NCBI GenBank assembly: GCA_040387555.1
Contig: JAZKDO010000002.1
Coordinates: 62,001-126,000 of the forward strand
Direction of reading: 5' to 3'
DNA length: 64,000 nucleotides
From: UBA4416 sp040387555
Lineage (GTDB): Bacteria > Bacteroidota > Bacteroidia > B-17B0 > Aurantibacillaceae
Shown here: positions 25,587 through 33,600 of the stretch, piece by piece
Position numbering within the stretch: the first letter of the stretch is position 1
How the letters are laid out: each line of letters begins with the position of its first letter
Position numbers and translations under genes: made by a program
The notes under the pieces: model-generated
Seen by the model: the letters and a program-made list of their open reading frames with translations, nothing else
Told to the model about the DNA's origin: nothing
Database searches by the model: none

Positions 25587-26324
25587 CTATTTAGGTTTAT
25601 ATAATTTCTGACATTGGGCACAGTAACAGGTCAGTCGGGCAGTTTTACCGCAATAGGTTCTAATGGTTTTTATTTTGCATCTCGGGCATTCGGCTTTTTT
25701 GTAGATCAGCCAATTTTTCTTTAATACAAACTCTTTTTTCCAAACATAGAATTGTAAACTATAATCACGCGCGTCTTTTACCAGGCTTTTAAGTTTTTTT
25801 TCAGATAATGATCCAACCATGGTTTCAGGATGGATCTTTGTTCTGAACAACACTTCATTTTTTATGATATTTCCTACTCCGGCAAAAATATCCTGGTTAA
25901 GCAAGACATCGCAAACTAATGAGCCCTTTAGTTTCTTAATTTTCTTAACTGCTTTAGTGTGATCCCAGGTTTCCGACATGATGTCAGAATCCCAGTCATA
26001 TAGATCATTGGGATCGCCCTCGATCAATTTTACACTACATGTATAAAAGCTAAATTCAGCACCTTTGAATTGGAGTAACAATCGAGGAGGAGTTTCTTTT
26101 CGTTCATTAATTCGATAAGTCCCAAACATGAGTAAGTGAATACGAAGATAAAAATCATCAAAACAAATAAGGAAATGTTTTCCCCAACTTTTGAAGTCAT
26201 TGATCTTTAATTTTTCAAGTCTTTGAATATCAATTTTAGAATTACCCTCCACTTTCAGAATTTTTCTTCCTTTAAAAGAATTCAGTTCTTCTTTGATGAT
26301 AACAATCGATGGTCCTTCAGGCAT
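25587..26324 (-). CDS. Fpg/Nei-family DNA glycosylase (endonuclease VIII-like)
   Basis: 245 residues. Mature N-terminus MPEGPSIV supplies the catalytic Pro2 and Glu3. The helix-two-turn-helix has QDIFAGVGNIIKNEVLF, and the C-terminal zinc finger has four Cys in CPRCKIKTIRTYC and CYCAQC. These enzymes cut oxidised pyrimidines or purines and nick the abasic site. The gene converges on ligD, the two stops being 1 base apart. This makes a repair block with ku-ligD. Family choice between Nei and Fpg cannot be settled by eye, though MPEGPS is the Nei form. Confidence 0.9.
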   Translation of the reverse strand: MPEGPSIVIIKEELNSFKGRKILKVEGNSKIDIQRLEKLKINDFKSWGKHFLICFDDFYLRIHLLMFGTYRINERKETPPRLLLQFKGAEFSFYTCSVKLIEGDPNDLYDWDSDIMSETWDHTKAVKKIKKLKGSLVCDVLLNQDIFAGVGNIIKNEVLFRTKIHPETMVGSLSEKKLKSLVKDARDYSLQFYVWKKEFVLKKNWLIYKKAECPRCKIKTIRTYCGKTARLTCYCAQCQKLYKPK

Positions 26325-26421
26325 AATTTATACTTTGGTTAATCTCTTTAATTCTAAGGCTTTTTGTACTCAGTTACATAATACTAATATCCTGAACAGC
26401 CTATGCATAATTTTTTTTATT

Positions 26422-27645
26422 TTAGTCAAATAGATTAAGTTGTCCGTTGTTCTTCGGAGGTTTTGCTTTCCCGAATACTGTTCTCCCCCCATATTTATAA
26501 GATTCTCGTCTTTCCTTTTCAAGAAGATTGTTGAAATTTTCGTTTGGTATAAAATCTTTTTCCATCATCTGTGAGATCAAAGAAAGATTTTTGATTGCCA
26601 TTAATTTATCACTCTCACCCAACTTTGCTTTTTCAACGGATTGCCGTAGTATATCAATCGTAAAGTCATAAGTTTTAACAGGAACAGGAAAAGGATGCCC
26701 ATCCTTTCCACCATGGGCAAACGAAAAACGAGCCGGATCAGTAAAGCGGGAAGGGGTGCCATAGATCACTTCACTGACAAGTGCCAGTGACTGTATCGTT
26801 CGTGGCCCAGCACCTTCGAGCAAAAGCAACGATTCGAAATCATTTATTTTTGTTTCATGCGCTAAGGTTAATATACTTCCCAAACGTTTTAAATCCACAT
26901 TTTCTGCGCGCACATCATGATGTGTAGGCATCACAATTTTTCTTATTTCAGGCAGAATGATCTGTGGTGATTCTTTAACGAGATTTAGAATTCCTGTTTT
27001 TGTGCTATCGGCGTTTTTGTCTGTTAAATTTAAAATAGAACCATGATTAGCGCCGTAGATAAAAGCATGCGGCTCTCGGGTGAAAGATTTTAATATTGCG
27101 GATTGCCAGTGGTATCGCCTGGCCATGCCCGTATCGGTATTCATACCTTGTTGAATAACGTTCCATTCTCCTTCCTTTGTAACGATGAAGGTATGCAAAT
27201 AGATTTGGAATCCGTCCTGAACAGCACTGGTATCCACCTTTGCACTCAAGCGACTATTCTTTACCAGCTCTGTGCCATTAAGGCCCGTTTTTTCGGATAG
27301 GGAAATTAGTTCGCTTGGAGTTTCTCTGGAATATTTTCCTTTACCACCGCAAATGTAAATTCCCAATTCATCAAATTTTGGGTTCAATGCTTTTTTTAAA
27401 GCTCCCATCACGGACGTTGTAATACCTGACGAATGCCAGTCCATTCCCATTACGCAACCCAATGACTGAAACCATAGAGGGTCACTCATCCGCGCGAGTA
27501 CTTCAGCTCGGCCGTACTCCAGAATAATCGCCTCAATAATGGCACCTCCTAGTTTACTCATGCGCTCAGCCAGCCACTGCGGTACCCTTCCGTAATGTAA
27601 AGGAAGATCAGCGTATCGCTTGTTATCAAAGTAAAGCTTCGGCAT
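26422..27645 (-). CDS. DUF763 protein
   Basis: 407 residues, usual family length. It starts with YADLPLHYGRVPQWLAERMSKLG and has FQSLGCVMGMDWHSSGITTSVMGALK, YICGGKGKYSRETP, RYHWQSAILKSFTREPHAFIYGA and ARFSFAHGGKDGHPFPVPVKTYD, the conserved blocks of DUF763. Family function is unknown; members are often near DNA-repair genes in archaea and bacteria. Here it stands below cupin and pyrophosphatase genes and above the Nei-like gene, gap 97 bases. Confidence 0.92.
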   Translation of the reverse strand: MPKLYFDNKRYADLPLHYGRVPQWLAERMSKLGGAIIEAIILEYGRAEVLARMSDPLWFQSLGCVMGMDWHSSGITTSVMGALKKALNPKFDELGIYICGGKGKYSRETPSELISLSEKTGLNGTELVKNSRLSAKVDTSAVQDGFQIYLHTFIVTKEGEWNVIQQGMNTDTGMARRYHWQSAILKSFTREPHAFIYGANHGSILNLTDKNADSTKTGILNLVKESPQIILPEIRKIVMPTHHDVRAENVDLKRLGSILTLAHETKINDFESLLLLEGAGPRTIQSLALVSEVIYGTPSRFTDPARFSFAHGGKDGHPFPVPVKTYDFTIDILRQSVEKAKLGESDKLMAIKNLSLISQMMEKDFIPNENFNNLLEKERRESYKYGGRTVFGKAKPPKNNGQLNLFD

Positions 27646-27656
27646 TTAAAAATGTT

Positions 27657-28178
27657 TTATGTCCAGTATTTTATGATGCCACCCTCTTTTCCAAAGACAG
27701 GATCTTTTTTAGGCATTTTTACTTTTTTGATATTTTTAATGGACTTACTTCTTTCGTTTTTATCACCAACTTTGATATCATACTTTTTTCCATTTGGATA
27801 GGCCCCTACACATTTAACCGCATTTTCCTTCCCGAGGTTTTTATGTGCAACTCCGGCAGGGATGATCAATACGTCTCCTGTACTAATTTTGATTTTGATA
27901 CCTTTTTTTCCGCCTAACTGCAGTGTTGTTTTGCCTTTATATACTCCCATCACTTCATGTGTTGTGCTATGGTAATGATGGTAATTATAGATGCCACTTT
28001 TCCAGGCATTTTTCCAGTTGTTTTTTTTGAACAAGGTTTTTAGGTAACTGCCGGGAAAGAAAAAAGGGAGTTGTATGATCTTTTTATAGTGAATAACCAA
28101 TAATTGACTATTAGGAAATATACCATCATCTTTTAAACGGTAGGTTTTAATTGAGTAAAGCTTTTTTGGCTCTTTCAT
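27657..28178 (-). CDS. Cupin-domain protein
   Basis: 173 residues. A cupin core (about 65-130) has the metal-type pattern YNYHHYHSTTHEVMGVYKG and the second motif STGDVLIIPAGVAHKNLG. His residues and Glu of motif 1 are in place, so a metal-dependent fold is likely. N-terminal 60 and C-terminal 45 residues are basic. The start is 5 bases from the ppa stop, and its stop is 11 bases from the DUF763 start. Substrate unknown. Confidence 0.85.
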   Translation of the reverse strand: MKEPKKLYSIKTYRLKDDGIFPNSQLLVIHYKKIIQLPFFFPGSYLKTLFKKNNWKNAWKSGIYNYHHYHSTTHEVMGVYKGKTTLQLGGKKGIKIKISTGDVLIIPAGVAHKNLGKENAVKCVGAYPNGKKYDIKVGDKNERSKSIKNIKKVKMPKKDPVFGKEGGIIKYWT

Positions 28179-28183
28179 GCCCT

Positions 28184-28693
28184 TTATAGTTTTTGATTTT
28201 TAATAAGACGATGAGCTGTTTTAGAATTTGAGAAGCCAACCACTTCAAATTGTTTTTTTTCGTATTCATTATACGATACAAAAAAGTTCACAATGGCATC
28301 CAGTGTTTGTGGATTCAGATCTTTGATCTTTTGGATATGACTATAATGTTTTATGTTAGCAGGCACCAGAAGAAATCGATCATTTCTGAACCTCTTTTTA
28401 CCTTTTTCCTTTTGAAGTGCTTTAAGAACACCTACCAGGCGGCATTCGATCAAACAACCGGGATATGCAGAGTCATCCATTAAAACCAATGCATCCAAAG
28501 GATCACCATCCTCTCCTAAAGTTCCAGGAATGAAGCCCATATCACAAGGGAATATAAGACCGACTGGCATAAGTTTTTTTAATTTAAATAAGCCGGTTTT
28601 TTTATCGTAGTTGAATTTGTTCCGGTTCCCTGACGGTGTTTCAATAATCACATGAAGGTGATTGTTTTTTCCATATGTGTCGAGTAGATTCAT
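28184..28693 (-). CDS. ppa: Inorganic pyrophosphatase
   Basis: 169 residues, soluble family I. Signature EDGDPLDALVL with Asp62, Asp64 and Asp67 binds Mg. PSGNRNKFNYDKKTG carries the substrate Lys and Tyr, and KIKDLNPQTLDAIVNFFVSY is the usual C-terminal helix. It hydrolyses pyrophosphate and pulls polymer synthesis forward. It heads the cupin-DUF763 group; 26 bases separate it from the AsmA-like gene above. Confidence 0.93.
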   Translation of the reverse strand: MNLLDTYGKNNHLHVIIETPSGNRNKFNYDKKTGLFKLKKLMPVGLIFPCDMGFIPGTLGEDGDPLDALVLMDDSAYPGCLIECRLVGVLKALQKEKGKKRFRNDRFLLVPANIKHYSHIQKIKDLNPQTLDAIVNFFVSYNEYEKKQFEVVGFSNSKTAHRLIKNQKL

Positions 28694-28719
28694 TCACAGT
28701 CATTGAAGGTCGTCCGGTT

Positions 28720-31062
28720 TTATTTTTCTTTTCGGCGTCTGAATTTAAAGTAACGATCTCTGGGAGGTTCCTGATCAATTTCCATTAGTTTGTCATAGGC
28801 CTCTTTCAAATCTTCTGGAATTTCACCTTTATAATTTATTTTATAATAAGTAAATCCATTTCTTGGTGTAACGCTTTTCTTTTCGAGAAAATGAACCTGT
28901 TTTTCAATATAGGCTTCTTTAAAATAACTTAGAATAGCGTCTTTCCTTTGTTTTTCCAATAGCTTAAGTTTATTATTTATAAAAGCCCTGCCAAGCAATT
29001 TGTAGCATTTTTCTTGCAGGGTGAATATCATAGTGTCTTTAACATGTTTGTTAACATATAGAATAAAGGCGGAGTCTTTCACTGGAAGTCGCTCAATGTT
29101 TGTTGAATCCTCTTCAGAAACACTGCGGCCTTTTTTGCCATCATTAGCGAGGTAAAACTTTTTCTTTGCTTCAAAAAATAAAATATATTCTTTTTCTTTT
29201 TCAGTGAACTCGAATGGCTGAAAAGTTATATTGGCAACAGGGCTTTTCCCCAGAAATTTTACCATTTTATTTAGAAATTTATCCTGGTCGTCATCTACCT
29301 TTGTTTGACGAAGCTTCCATGTGAGGGCCATTAAATTTTCTACTTTACTTTCTGCATTTCTTACTTCAAATCCATAACCAGTAGTGGGTGGTTTCACGAA
29401 AATATTTTTGAGTAAATCCAACAACACGTCTTTGATATGAAACTTCGGATTTTTCAAATCGCCGGTAATAGGAATTTTATAGTCAATTACATTTCCGCGC
29501 TCTCTTATAAAGGCCATAATTAAAGGCATAGGGATCCATTTACTATCGTTTTTCTTAACCTTATCGGCAAGTCGAGGATCAATCATAATAAAATGATTAT
29601 CACTTTGGATGATATCATTGCGTATATTCCATGTTCCAAATAACTCTACTGTTCCTCTATCAAGTGGAAAAGAAGTAAAAGTTACCAGATACGGATTTAA
29701 TAGTGGCGCAGGAATACGGTGCAGTTTATAATTCAAATCAAAATCTGAGTTAGTTTTGGGATTCATACTCACCGAAATATCTAAAGAACCATAGGGTTTA
29801 ACGCCACTGTTTAATTTAACCTTTACCCATTGATTTTGGTTATCAACTGAGTCTGCACGTATGTTTAGTGGTTTAAGGGAAGCAGAGAATTTTTCATTAA
29901 TAGAGTAGTCAGAGAAGTGAATATCCCCGTCTTCTATATTTAAGTTATTTATTTTATAATCACTCTTTAAAAAGTTCTTGAATAAAACTTTTATGTATTT
30001 CGACAATTCAATAATTAAATTGAATTTTTCGGGATTACTTTTTATTTGTTTTACTTTGGATCCTTTATGGCCAAACATTCGCTGAATATTATCCAGGTAA
30101 TCATAACGCTCATATTTCACGTAAGGTTTTTGTAATAAAACAGTATCAAAGAAATATCGTTTTTTAGCGGGAGCAAGTTCAGTAATTGCTAGGGTGAGTT
30201 TTTCATAGGCAACATAGTCTTCTGTAGAATCTTTTCCAAAATGAAAATCACTTATTACTAATCTTCCTTTACCATCGATATTTTGTTTGTCTTTAAAATT
30301 CCCTTTTCCTTGAAGATTTGCATCCAGTACCGATGAAATATTTCCGTAAGTGGCTAGATCTCTTAAATACTGTTTCATAATTTTCATATCAAAATGCGTT
30401 ACTATCACACCAAATCTGTAATCGAGATTTTTTGTGTTTATAGAGAAGTTACCGTCTACCTTTCCTCTCCCGATTCCCGACTCAAAAGTGATCTTTCCAT
30501 TGATCGTATCACTATCCCAGCGTTTGCCATCACTTTTAAAATTTACATGAATAATGGAATAATCAATAGGGGTAGTGGGCTCGGAGAAATAAAAAGTGCC
30601 TTCGTTAATTTCAGCATTCAGCAAGTTAAAATGTACGGGGCCTTTGTCTGTTTTCGGTTTGTCTTTGGCCGTGAAAAGATCTATGATGTCAGAAAAGTTA
30701 AAAACTTTTTTATTTTGTATGATTTTGGCTATTGGTTTCTCCAAGGTGAGTGAAGTGATTTCGTAGGTTTTGTTTAATAGTTTTCTCATAGCAAAATGAG
30801 CCGAAATACCATCAAATTCAATAAAGACTGAGTCGCTTTTTTGCTCATACACTTTAACATCATCAAAGTGAATATATCCAGTGAAGGGATTCACGTATGC
30901 CCAATCCATTTTGACTTCACGGCCGATATATTTGACATCATATTTTTCAACCAGATATTTAGCAATTGGCGAAATAAATATGATGATAAGTGCAACTAGA
31001 GCAACAATAATAATTGATACAATGAGTAATGTTTTTTTTAATTTGGGACTTAGGCGATTCAT
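28720..31062 (-). CDS. AsmA-like/DUF748 envelope protein
   Basis: 780 residues. One N-terminal membrane helix (TLLIVSIIIVALVALIIIFI) is followed by a long periplasmic beta-rich chain. Landmarks are VKYIGREVKMDWAYVNPFTGYIHFDDVKVYEQ, ITSLTLEKPIAKIIQ and IKVLFKNFLKSDYKINNLNIEDGDIHFSD. Proteins of this group are related to AsmA/TamB-type bridges that guide lipids across the periplasm, which would suit a window with an Mla transporter (inference). C-terminal 200 residues are charged. Its promoter is not obvious: a terminator precedes it. Confidence 0.82.
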   Translation of the reverse strand: MNRLSPKLKKTLLIVSIIIVALVALIIIFISPIAKYLVEKYDVKYIGREVKMDWAYVNPFTGYIHFDDVKVYEQKSDSVFIEFDGISAHFAMRKLLNKTYEITSLTLEKPIAKIIQNKKVFNFSDIIDLFTAKDKPKTDKGPVHFNLLNAEINEGTFYFSEPTTPIDYSIIHVNFKSDGKRWDSDTINGKITFESGIGRGKVDGNFSINTKNLDYRFGVIVTHFDMKIMKQYLRDLATYGNISSVLDANLQGKGNFKDKQNIDGKGRLVISDFHFGKDSTEDYVAYEKLTLAITELAPAKKRYFFDTVLLQKPYVKYERYDYLDNIQRMFGHKGSKVKQIKSNPEKFNLIIELSKYIKVLFKNFLKSDYKINNLNIEDGDIHFSDYSINEKFSASLKPLNIRADSVDNQNQWVKVKLNSGVKPYGSLDISVSMNPKTNSDFDLNYKLHRIPAPLLNPYLVTFTSFPLDRGTVELFGTWNIRNDIIQSDNHFIMIDPRLADKVKKNDSKWIPMPLIMAFIRERGNVIDYKIPITGDLKNPKFHIKDVLLDLLKNIFVKPPTTGYGFEVRNAESKVENLMALTWKLRQTKVDDDQDKFLNKMVKFLGKSPVANITFQPFEFTEKEKEYILFFEAKKKFYLANDGKKGRSVSEEDSTNIERLPVKDSAFILYVNKHVKDTMIFTLQEKCYKLLGRAFINNKLKLLEKQRKDAILSYFKEAYIEKQVHFLEKKSVTPRNGFTYYKINYKGEIPEDLKEAYDKLMEIDQEPPRDRYFKFRRRKEK

Positions 31063-31091
31063 TTTTGAAATTTTGTTCGATATTTAATAAT

Positions 31092-31125
31092 AAACCCGAA
31101 GAGTTCTTTCGAATTATTCGGGTTT
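31092..31125 (-). terminator. Rho-independent terminator
   Basis: Perfect 9-bp stem AAACCCGAA/TTCGGGTTT with inner pairing, below the stop of the receiver gene at 31170. It separates that gene from the AsmA-like gene. Confidence 0.85.
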
Positions 31126-31169
31126 AATGATTCTGCTCTATAATTTTTTTTCATTCACACCATTCATAA

Positions 31170-31664
31170 TTATTTTCTCATAAAGTACAATGCAGCAAAA
31201 ACTACTATCCCAACTGTAGTGAAAGTTAATAGGAATATAGCCATAAATTTTGACACGCCAAACTCTCTGACCAGAATTCTAATGGGTTCTGTAATGACCC
31301 TATATACCAATCTGGTAATTTTTTTTACCGCTCCCTGGCCTTTAATCACGTATTCCGTTGCTCCGTTTTTAAATGCCTGCACAGCTAAAGCAACATCTTC
31401 ATTACTTGACAGCATGATCACTTCGGTTTGCGGATTTTTTTCTTTAATTAACTTAAGTATTTCAACACCATTTTTACCACCTAAAAAGTAATCGAGAATT
31501 ACAATATTTGTAGTCTTGTTTACTCTTTCCAGGCAACCTTCCCCGGTTGTAAATGTTGATATATTCAAATCCGATCCGAAACGGTTCTGTAAATAATATT
31601 TAAGATCAGTAAGTACTAATTTATTATCGTCTACAATAAATAAATTTATTCCTTGCGTTTGCAT
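31170..31664 (-). CDS. Membrane-anchored response regulator receiver protein
   Basis: 164 residues. Receiver domain with FIVDDN, phospho-acceptor Asp58 in IVILDYFLGG, IMLSSNED and a Lys in YVIKGQGA. The last 25 residues are one membrane helix (FMAIFLLTFTTVGIVVFAALYFM). No output domain. It is a close relative of 1059-1550: NLFIVDDNKL, LKYYLQN(K/R)FG and ITEPIRIL are shared. Both genes carry a tandem-core promoter. Confidence 0.88.
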   Translation of the reverse strand: MQTQGINLFIVDDNKLVLTDLKYYLQNRFGSDLNISTFTTGEGCLERVNKTTNIVILDYFLGGKNGVEILKLIKEKNPQTEVIMLSSNEDVALAVQAFKNGATEYVIKGQGAVKKITRLVYRVITEPIRILVREFGVSKFMAIFLLTFTTVGIVVFAALYFMRK

Positions 31665-31705
31665 ATGACCCTCCGCTTTTAAAAATTAATAGTAATTATA
31701 ATATG

Positions 31706-31763
31706 CAAAGTAGGCCTAAATGCCTATAAAAATCATTGCACATGTTTGAAAATATTTTATAGA
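31706..31763 (-). promoter_or_regulatory. Tandem TGTAA-type promoter module (31664 receiver gene)
   Basis: Minus strand: TATAA (31761-31757) and TGCAA (31740-31736) are 21 bp apart. CTACTTTG (31713-31706) starts 27 bp after the second core. Confidence 0.52.
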
Positions 31764-31765
31764 TA

Positions 31766-32947
31766 TTACATATTGTAGCCGATGAGTCCCATTTTCTTTA
31801 GAATTTTTTCGCCATTCTTACGAATGTTAAACCTGTAACCAACAAACAAAACAACTTTTCCGATATAATTTTCTGAATTGAAGCTGATAACAAATGGAGT
31901 ATAGTTATTGTCGTAGGTCGCCAGTACTCCTGAAAAAAATTTAAGATTGTCATACCTCAATGCAGCCTTGGCACTTAAATGCAAAGTCAGGTTAAGTGGC
32001 ATGTTTTCTGAGCTACCATCATTTTTAGCAAAGTCTGTTTTTTGACCCCCGGCTCCTACATTCAACGCGGTGCTAAATACTATTTTTTTCCGTACATACG
32101 TATAACCATAACCGACAGTTAGTCCTGCGCCCAAAACAGATAGACTTGTAATATTATATAGAGCCTCGGTAAAAAGTGGCTTTAAAGGATATTTTACAAA
32201 GGAAGAATCGTTACACGTTAAATCAACATGGGAGTGATAAAATCCTACCATATATGATCCCGAACTTTTTCGTTGAACATCCGTAAAGGAAAATGCTCCG
32301 CGAAGAGAATACTTTTTATTATTGAAAACAAACATAGTATTCACGCTATACGAAATAATCTTAATATCACTTCTCACATCAATCAGTTGATTTTCTTCAT
32401 TATTTTTTAAAAAATTATTTGAGTGAACATACATGCCTTTGTAATTTTGATAGTTAATATCCGTAATAACCCGTTTACCAATAATTGTTATTTGTAAATC
32501 TGTACTCTTGGTATTCCCTCGCCCTTCTTTAGCCCCTATTTTAAGAGGCGGAACAAAGGCAAATGTTAAAAACATATTACTGAAATTAAAACCGATATTG
32601 TAGTAATTGTTAGGGGAAATCTTTAGTTTTTTGTTAGTTTTTGGATCAATGAGGTTAACTCCATAATATTTTTTACTGATAGGAATAGTGATAGTGAGTT
32701 TTCTTTTATTACTTAAAATATAAGTGGTATCAAAATCAGTGATTCGCCTTTTCATCAATTGCTTTACATACCATCTGTGCGGATACATAAATTTATCCTT
32801 GAAACTTTTTTTTGGAATATCATCAACAATAAGCTTACTAATCACAGTATCGGCCACGGCTTTAACAGTACTATCCAGTTGGGAATGGGCATGTTTTGCA
32901 ATAAGCAACCCTATTACTCCTATTGTATATATTAATTGACGTTTCAA
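31766..32947 (-). CDS. DUF4421 outer-membrane protein
   Basis: 393 residues. Signal peptide IYTIGVIGLLIAKHAHSQ. Then FDTTYILSNKRKLTITIPISKKYYGVNL and YYNIGFNFSNMFLTFAFVPP, the DUF4421 pattern, and many amphipathic strands consistent with a large barrel. It ends YRFNIRKNGEKILKKMGLIGYNM. Function unknown. The start is in the 182-base gap below the 33130 gene, which holds no tandem-core promoter. Confidence 0.85.
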   Translation of the reverse strand: MKRQLIYTIGVIGLLIAKHAHSQLDSTVKAVADTVISKLIVDDIPKKSFKDKFMYPHRWYVKQLMKRRITDFDTTYILSNKRKLTITIPISKKYYGVNLIDPKTNKKLKISPNNYYNIGFNFSNMFLTFAFVPPLKIGAKEGRGNTKSTDLQITIIGKRVITDINYQNYKGMYVHSNNFLKNNEENQLIDVRSDIKIISYSVNTMFVFNNKKYSLRGAFSFTDVQRKSSGSYMVGFYHSHVDLTCNDSSFVKYPLKPLFTEALYNITSLSVLGAGLTVGYGYTYVRKKIVFSTALNVGAGGQKTDFAKNDGSSENMPLNLTLHLSAKAALRYDNLKFFSGVLATYDNNYTPFVISFNSENYIGKVVLFVGYRFNIRKNGEKILKKMGLIGYNM

Positions 32948-33036
32948 TATGTTTAACCTACACGGCCGAAGCTAATCAATAAGTGTATAATAATCATTAT
33001 AATATTATCACCCTAAACTTTTGAGAATTAACAAAG

Positions 33037-33066
33037 ACTCGCCTTTCGGTTGCTTGTGAGTTTTTT
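33037..33066. terminator. Possible bidirectional terminator
   Basis: Stem ACTCGC/GTGAGT with a T-run on the plus side and CTTTGTT on the minus side, below the DUF4442 gene stop. Short stem with one wobble pair. Confidence 0.4.
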
Positions 33067-33129
33067 GTAAGACCTTATGAAGGTCAGTCCCCAGTTAAAT
33101 TGTTGGGTAGAATAACAACAGACTTTAGC

Positions 33130-33600
33130 CTATTTCTTAGTAGTTGTTTTATTTCGAATATGAATTTCATTTTTGGCTACAGCGTGCAATTGGCCATGTT
33201 TGGAATAGATTTCAATTGGATAGGACTTTATACAAACACCTTTTTCGTTTAATTCTTTTTCTACCTCCTGTATCATTTCTGCAGTAACGCGAATACTGTA
33301 ATAGAGGTTTTCTTTAGCTGGTTTCAGAAAACGAATGGATGCACTTTGTAACCAAATACTCACCTTGTAACCTTTATGTAATAGAATTTGCCCAAATAGC
33401 ATGGCATAAAATGGATCGCTTGCGGAATAAATGGTTCCGCCAAAAATTGCAGAGCCGAAATTCATTGTCAAAATGCTTTTATTGATTTTTACATCAGCAC
33501 CTAAAAAATCTTTATGGATCTTTTTTACCCAGATACGTTGAAACAATAAGGGTGGGTAAAGACGCATCGCCCACTTCAATATATTTTCAGAAACTTTCAT
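33130..33600 (-). CDS. DUF4442 hot-dog-fold protein
   Basis: 156 residues. A hot-dog thioesterase-like pattern: MNFGSAIFGGTIYSASDPFYAMLFGQILLHKGYKVSIWLQSASIRFLKPA, where the long helix after GGTIYSAS and the strand SASIRFLKPA are typical of DUF4442. Probably acts on an acyl-CoA or acyl carrier; catalytic residues not certain. Its ATG overlaps the end of the AraC gene by 14 bases, so translation is coupled. Confidence 0.82.
   Translation of the reverse strand: MKVSENILKWAMRLYPPLLFQRIWVKKIHKDFLGADVKINKSILTMNFGSAIFGGTIYSASDPFYAMLFGQILLHKGYKVSIWLQSASIRFLKPAKENLYYSIRVTAEMIQEVEKELNEKGVCIKSYPIEIYSKHGQLHAVAKNEIHIRNKTTTKK

Noticed and set aside
26325..26421. TGTAA-like cores upstream of the Nei-like gene
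   Set aside because: A TGTAAC is present, but neither the 21-bp partner nor a CTTTG element stands at the right distance.
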